Below are positions 60,922 to 64,000 of a stretch of 64,000 nt of DNA, one piece after another; within the stretch, counting starts at the first letter, position 1, and each line of letters begins with the position of its first letter. Source of the stretch: Lachnospiraceae bacterium (GTDB taxonomy: Bacteria; Bacillota; Clostridia; Lachnospirales; Lachnospiraceae); NCBI GenBank assembly GCA_024693135.1, contig JAILLN010000065.1, forward strand, positions 1 through 64,000, read 5' to 3'. Below the pieces are notes generated by a model that saw nothing but the letters and a program-made list of their open reading frames with translations, made no database searches and had not been told where the DNA came from. The translations under genes were made by a program, and so were the position numbers.

Positions 60922-61758
60922 TCAGAATAATTCAAGCAATGCCCTGCTTACCCCGTCTTCTTCGGCACTTAAGGCCACATAATCTGCGGCCGCCTTTACC
61001 TCCTTCGTGGCATTGCCCATCGCCACCCCGATGCCGGCAAAGCGGATCATGTCGAGGTCATTGCCCCCGTCCCCGAAGGCCATGCTCTCTTCCACAGAAA
61101 AGCCGAAATGGCTGAGGACGATCTCCATCGCCTTGTCCTTCCCAGAATCCTTCGGAATGATATCCACTGCCCTGTCCCACCACCGGGCGCACATCACGGA
61201 GGAGGTCCCCTTTACCAGAGCCTCATCCTCGTCGGCTGTAGCTCCGATCATCATCTGGTAGATCTCCTCTTTTTCAAAGGCCTCATACTCCTTCAATACG
61301 TTGCAGGTGTTTTCGGAGATATGGAGGTATTCCTCCAGGTTTTCTTCGAAGAAATTGCTGCCAAACCGGGCAGCCGAGGCCAAAGCCACCGATCTTCCGA
61401 GGTCTTTGGCATTTCTGACCACCACGGGGATGTCCTCTCCCCGGATAGGATGCCGGTAGATCACGCCCTCACGGTCATAGCAGTAGCCCCCGTTGAAGCA
61501 GAGTGCCCCGTCAAAGGAAAAATCCTGAAACTCCGGCAGGAAGTAGGGCGCCCTGCCTGTAGCCAGGAAAAGCTTTACCCCCTCCTGCTGCTTCTGCTTC
61601 AGGGCCTGCTTAAGCCCAGGCCTCAGGTCTTTTTCCCCGAAGGGGATCAGGGTTCCGTCGATGTCAAAGAAAATGATCCGGGTCTTTTTTCTCTTTTCGG
61701 TCAATAGCATATGATCTGCCAGCCTTTCTGCTCTAGATCTTCCCACAGGCTCCTTCAT
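60922..61758 (-). CDS. HAD-superfamily (Cof-type) phosphatase
   Basis: A 278-residue phosphatase of the Cof/YidA type. IIFFDIDGTLIPFG near 28 is the nucleophile motif, LFLATGRAPYF is motif II, and AFGDGGNDLDMIRFAGIGVAMGNA near 225 is the Mg2+-binding motif IV; a cap domain lies between. Such enzymes hydrolyse sugar or coenzyme phosphates with broad range. The track start (61917) lies upstream of a near-consensus promoter, so the true start is ATG at 61758 (GAGGGG upstream) or 61710. Confidence 0.88.
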   Translation of the reverse strand: MKEPVGRSRAERLADHMLLTEKRKKTRIIFFDIDGTLIPFGEKDLRPGLKQALKQKQQEGVKLFLATGRAPYFLPEFQDFSFDGALCFNGGYCYDREGVIYRHPIRGEDIPVVVRNAKDLGRSVALASAARFGSNFFEENLEEYLHISENTCNVLKEYEAFEKEEIYQMMIGATADEDEALVKGTSSVMCARWWDRAVDIIPKDSGKDKAMEIVLSHFGFSVEESMAFGDGGNDLDMIRFAGIGVAMGNATKEVKAAADYVALSAEEDGVSRALLELF

Positions 61759-61810
61759 CCGGCATTGCCCCTCGTAAAAGAAGATACCGGCCATGCCAGG
61801 GAACCCTCCC

Positions 61811-61839
61811 ATTATATTCCGAAGCCGGTTTACTGGCAA
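61811..61839 (-). promoter_or_regulatory. Promoter of the HAD phosphatase gene
   Basis: TTGCCA and TATAAT with a 17-base spacer on the minus strand; predicted start near 61804, leader of about 45 bases to the ATG at 61758. Confidence 0.7.
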
Positions 61840-61857
61840 TGGTCCGGGAAAGCCGGA

Positions 61858-61886
61858 TTGAAAACATCTCCGGCATGAGGTAAGAT
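61858..61886 (+). promoter_or_regulatory. Promoter of the alanyl-tRNA editing gene
   Basis: TTGAAA and TAAGAT with a 17-base spacer on the plus strand, about 35 bp before the ATG. It is back to back with the HAD promoter. Confidence 0.6.
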
Positions 61887-61921
61887 AACCGCAGTGAAAA
61901 AAAGATCCGGGAGACACGAAA

Positions 61922-63124
61922 ATGACGGAAAAGCTCTATGAGAAGCAAAGTTACCGGAAGGAATGCCAGACTCTTGTGACGAAATGCGTCAGGGAGGGGA
62001 ATAAAGTTTACATAAAACTCAAAGAGACCATCTTCTTTCCCGAAGAAGGAGGCCAATATTCCGATACGGGCACCCTCTGCTTCGGAGGCCGAACCGTGCA
62101 TGTGCTTAGGGGGGATCTTCTGGGCTCCCCCACCGAGGGCGAGACCGATATCCGCTATCTTGCCGACGGGGAGATCGAGGCGGGAACGGAAGTTTTATGT
62201 AAACTCGACTGGGATATCCGCTTCGACCGCATGCAAAACCACAGCGGTGAGCATATCCTTTCCGGGCTGCTGCATAGTAACTATGGATATAATAATACGG
62301 GCTTTCATTTAAGCGACACGGAACCCGTTACCGTGGATACGGACGGGGTTTTGTCTGCCGAAGAGGTCGAAGCCTTAGAACGGGAGGCAAATTCGGTCAT
62401 CTATGCCAACCTGCCCATAACCGTAAGCTATCCTTCCGCCGGAGAGCTAAAGGCCCTGGACTACCGCAGCAAGATCGAGATCCGCTCGGCCCTCCGGATG
62501 ATCACCATCGGTGATGAATCCCAGACGGTGGATGTTTGTGCCTGCTGCGCTCCCCATGTATCCTCTACCGGCTCCGTCGGGATCCTGAAGATCCTGTCCG
62601 CCGAGAAGTTCCGTGGAGGGACCAGGCTTTCCATCCTTTGCGGGAGGAGGGCTTATGCGTATATCAACCAGAGCCTGAAGTATCTTGATGCCGCATCCAG
62701 GGTCTTTTCCACAAGGCCCGAGCTTCTATCCTCCATTGCCAAAAAATCCAAGGAGGATAACCTCCGCCTGAAGGAGGAAGCCGGGAAGCTTGCCGAAGAG
62801 CTCCTTTTGAAGGAGATCCGTTCTGAGGCAGGATCAAATCTGATCTGCACTGAGATCGCCCTTGCTCCGGACATCATGAAAAATCTATACAATGTCCTCA
62901 CCGGTCTCCGGGAGGGCTTCGTGGGCATCTTTTCGGGAAATGACAGGGACGGCTACCGGTACTACGCCGGGGGACGTGATCTGGACGCCAGGTCTCTTTC
63001 CCAAAGGATGCAGGAAGAGCTCGGCGCTAAGGGAGGCGGTTCCCCTGAAATGGTGCAGGGGAAGACCTCCGCCGGCCGAAAGCAGCTGGAGGCCTTCTTT
63101 TCCCGCATTAACAAAGGCTCATGA
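61922..63124 (+). CDS. AlaX-type alanyl-tRNA editing protein with DHHA1 domain
   Basis: A 400-residue trans-editing protein that would remove serine or glycine from mischarged tRNA-Ala. The N-terminal part resembles the AlaRS editing region: TIFFPEEGGQYSDTG near 37, the zinc-binding QNHSGEHILSG near 104 and VDVCACCAPHVSSTG near 200. A coiled coil (about 255-295) leads to a DHHA1 domain (about 310-395, with GGGSPEMVQGKTSAG). This is the long AlaX form, lacking the aminoacylation core. ATG follows GGGAG. It is convergent with the zinc-ribbon gene. Confidence 0.92.
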   Translation: MTEKLYEKQSYRKECQTLVTKCVREGNKVYIKLKETIFFPEEGGQYSDTGTLCFGGRTVHVLRGDLLGSPTEGETDIRYLADGEIEAGTEVLCKLDWDIRFDRMQNHSGEHILSGLLHSNYGYNNTGFHLSDTEPVTVDTDGVLSAEEVEALEREANSVIYANLPITVSYPSAGELKALDYRSKIEIRSALRMITIGDESQTVDVCACCAPHVSSTGSVGILKILSAEKFRGGTRLSILCGRRAYAYINQSLKYLDAASRVFSTRPELLSSIAKKSKEDNLRLKEEAGKLAEELLLKEIRSEAGSNLICTEIALAPDIMKNLYNVLTGLREGFVGIFSGNDRDGYRYYAGGRDLDARSLSQRMQEELGAKGGGSPEMVQGKTSAGRKQLEAFFSRINKGS

Positions 63125-63128
63125 AGCC

Positions 63129-63347
63129 TCAGTCAAAGTCAAACCGGTCAAATCGTTTGAGCATGTCCTTATAGCGGAATCTTGCCATTTGATTTTTCTG
63201 GAGCACGTCCTCCTCGCTTCCCACGTATTGGCAGCGCAGGCAGTAGTACTCCTTTTTTTCCTCATCATAAAACATGTCCAGGTCCAGATCCCTCATGAAG
63301 CAGGAGGGACACCGGTAATTCAGTCTGCCTTTTGTAGATTGAGCCAT
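63129..63347 (-). CDS. Small zinc-ribbon-like protein
   Basis: A 72-residue protein with two CxxC pairs (CPSC near 13, CLRC near 36) that would bind one zinc ion, and a charged C-terminal helix (FRYKDMLKRFDRFDFD). I do not recognise a named family. Its start overlaps the end of the next gene by 28 bp in another frame, which suggests coupling. Its stop lies 4 bp from the end of the convergent AlaX gene. Confidence 0.75.
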   Translation of the reverse strand: MAQSTKGRLNYRCPSCFMRDLDLDMFYDEEKKEYYCLRCQYVGSEEDVLQKNQMARFRYKDMLKRFDRFDFD

Positions 63348-64000
63348 GTGGTAAATACCTCCTTTTCCTGAAGTGTCCCCGTAAAGGACAGGGTAAACAT
63401 GGGCGAGAAGGCGTAGCCCTCTCTGATATGGCCTGTGGCATTTTCTGCGCCGCAGGTAAATCCAAGCTTGGTATTCACCTGGGGGATCCGGGCCGCCGCC
63501 TCTACCTTCCCGCCTTCCAGTTCTTCTTCCCTGCAGCGGTATTCATAATCGATCTTCTTCTGTCTCTTTCCGTCGGAAAGGGTCAATACGATGCCGGTCA
63601 TGTCCTCGGAGTACTCGTTGGTGCCATAGCAGGCCGTGATATAATCCTGGATCTCTACCGGCCCGCCCTCTCCCGTAAGGGACAGCACCCGCCGGTCCGT
63701 GCGGATGGCAGAGCTGCCCTCCGTGAAGGTATAGACGGTCTGGAGCCGGATCTTTTTTTCGGCAAAGACCACCTCCACCGGATCCAAGGTGATGATGGTA
63801 TCCTTCCCTTCTTTGGCATAATGGGCATGGCTGCGGGTAAGGCAGAGGTCCACTTCCTGTCCGTCGCAGGTAAGCTTTGCGCTCCGGATGGTGCCCTCCC
63901 CGGCATAGTGGGTGAAGTATCCGGCCCGGTATTTATCCTGGATCAGGAAGGGATAGGAGGCGTTTGCGGGATTGCCGGTCCCGATGCCCACCGGGATGGA
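63320..64000 (-). CDS. Uncharacterised beta-rich protein, 5' end outside the window
   Basis: At least 226 residues; the frame stays open to the window edge and the track start at 63991 is a GTG inside the frame (upstream codons read S-I-P), so the gene is cut. The protein looks beta-rich with no signal, membrane segment or known motif in the visible part; stretches such as EIQDYITACYGTNEYSED and RIPQVNTKLGF may be conserved. It may be a carbohydrate-related or binding fold, but this is not shown. The zinc-ribbon gene overlaps its end. Confidence 0.6.
   Translation of the reverse strand, partial: SIPVGIGTGNPANASYPFLIQDKYRAGYFTHYAGEGTIRSAKLTCDGQEVDLCLTRSHAHYAKEGKDTIITLDPVEVVFAEKKIRLQTVYTFTEGSSAIRTDRRVLSLTGEGGPVEIQDYITACYGTNEYSEDMTGIVLTLSDGKRQKKIDYEYRCREEELEGGKVEAAARIPQVNTKLGFTCGAENATGHIREGYAFSPMFTLSFTGTLQEKEVFTTWLNLQKAD

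Noticed and set aside
61759-61917. Extended N-terminus of the HAD phosphatase in the ORF track
   Set aside because: A near-consensus promoter (61811-61839) lies inside it, and the segment has no family homology.

Overview
The window reads as chromosomal DNA of a fairly GC-rich member of the Clostridia, most likely a Lachnospiraceae bacterium. The evidence is the ispH/rpsA/cmk cluster, Rex, scpAB, a biotin-dependent Na+ decarboxylase operon, MurR/RpiR and TetR regulators, EAL/HD-GYP signalling proteins with chemotaxis genes, and very large secreted repeat proteins. No tRNA, rRNA, CRISPR array, transposase or phage gene was recognised. Family assignments come from motifs read by eye; no search was run.

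Layout. 1-611: one copy of a roughly 600-bp non-coding repeat. 612-5624: two EAL-type c-di-GMP phosphodiesterases around a small UPF0303 protein. 5885-9345: a membrane O-acyltransferase (MBOAT) and an SGNH partner, convergent with a DltC-like carrier protein and a PHP phosphatase. 9342-15095: DUF4349 lipoprotein, HD-GYP protein, membrane-anchored clostripain-like peptidase, CheR. 15203-20617: overlapping operon TetR, RpiR, HI0933-type flavoprotein, cmk, ispH, rpsA. 20618-30227: tandem repeats and a 3065-residue secreted protein holding four ~367-residue repeats. 30450-35707: carboxyltransferase, OadG, biotin carrier, OadB, OadA, with a Rex-like operator at the promoter. 35991-44551: rex, coiled-coil protein, nnr, alr, CorC-like CBS protein, yebC, a TM protein with hexapeptide repeats, a phosphoesterase, scpA, scpB. 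44552-45524: second, inverted copy of the ~600-bp repeat, GC-rich tandem repeats and a strong leftward promoter. 45525-50617: ABC-F ATPase, icd, chemoreceptor. 50898-56065: SNF2/SWIM ATPase coupled to an uncharacterised basic-tailed protein. 56120-60768: queA, pheT, pheS. 60922-64000: HAD phosphatase, AlaX-type editing protein, a small zinc-ribbon protein and an incomplete gene.

The strongest lead is the ~600-bp repeat (1-560 on +, 44696-45297 on -). Its two copies differ in sequence yet keep long-range complementary arms: at least four base pairs change on both sides, and one pair becomes a G-U wobble on only one strand reading. That pattern fits a large structured RNA rather than a gene or a simple insertion element. 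Copy 2 lies under a near-consensus promoter and points at rex. Other leads are the SNF2 plus basic-tail gene pair, a gene set equivalent to transcarboxylase plus a Na+ pump under a Rex-like box, the giant repeat protein with an odd repeat ORF at its 3' end, and a partial Dlt-like acylation set.

Most long ORFs on the strand opposite these genes are shadows caused by GC-rich codon use and were left out.
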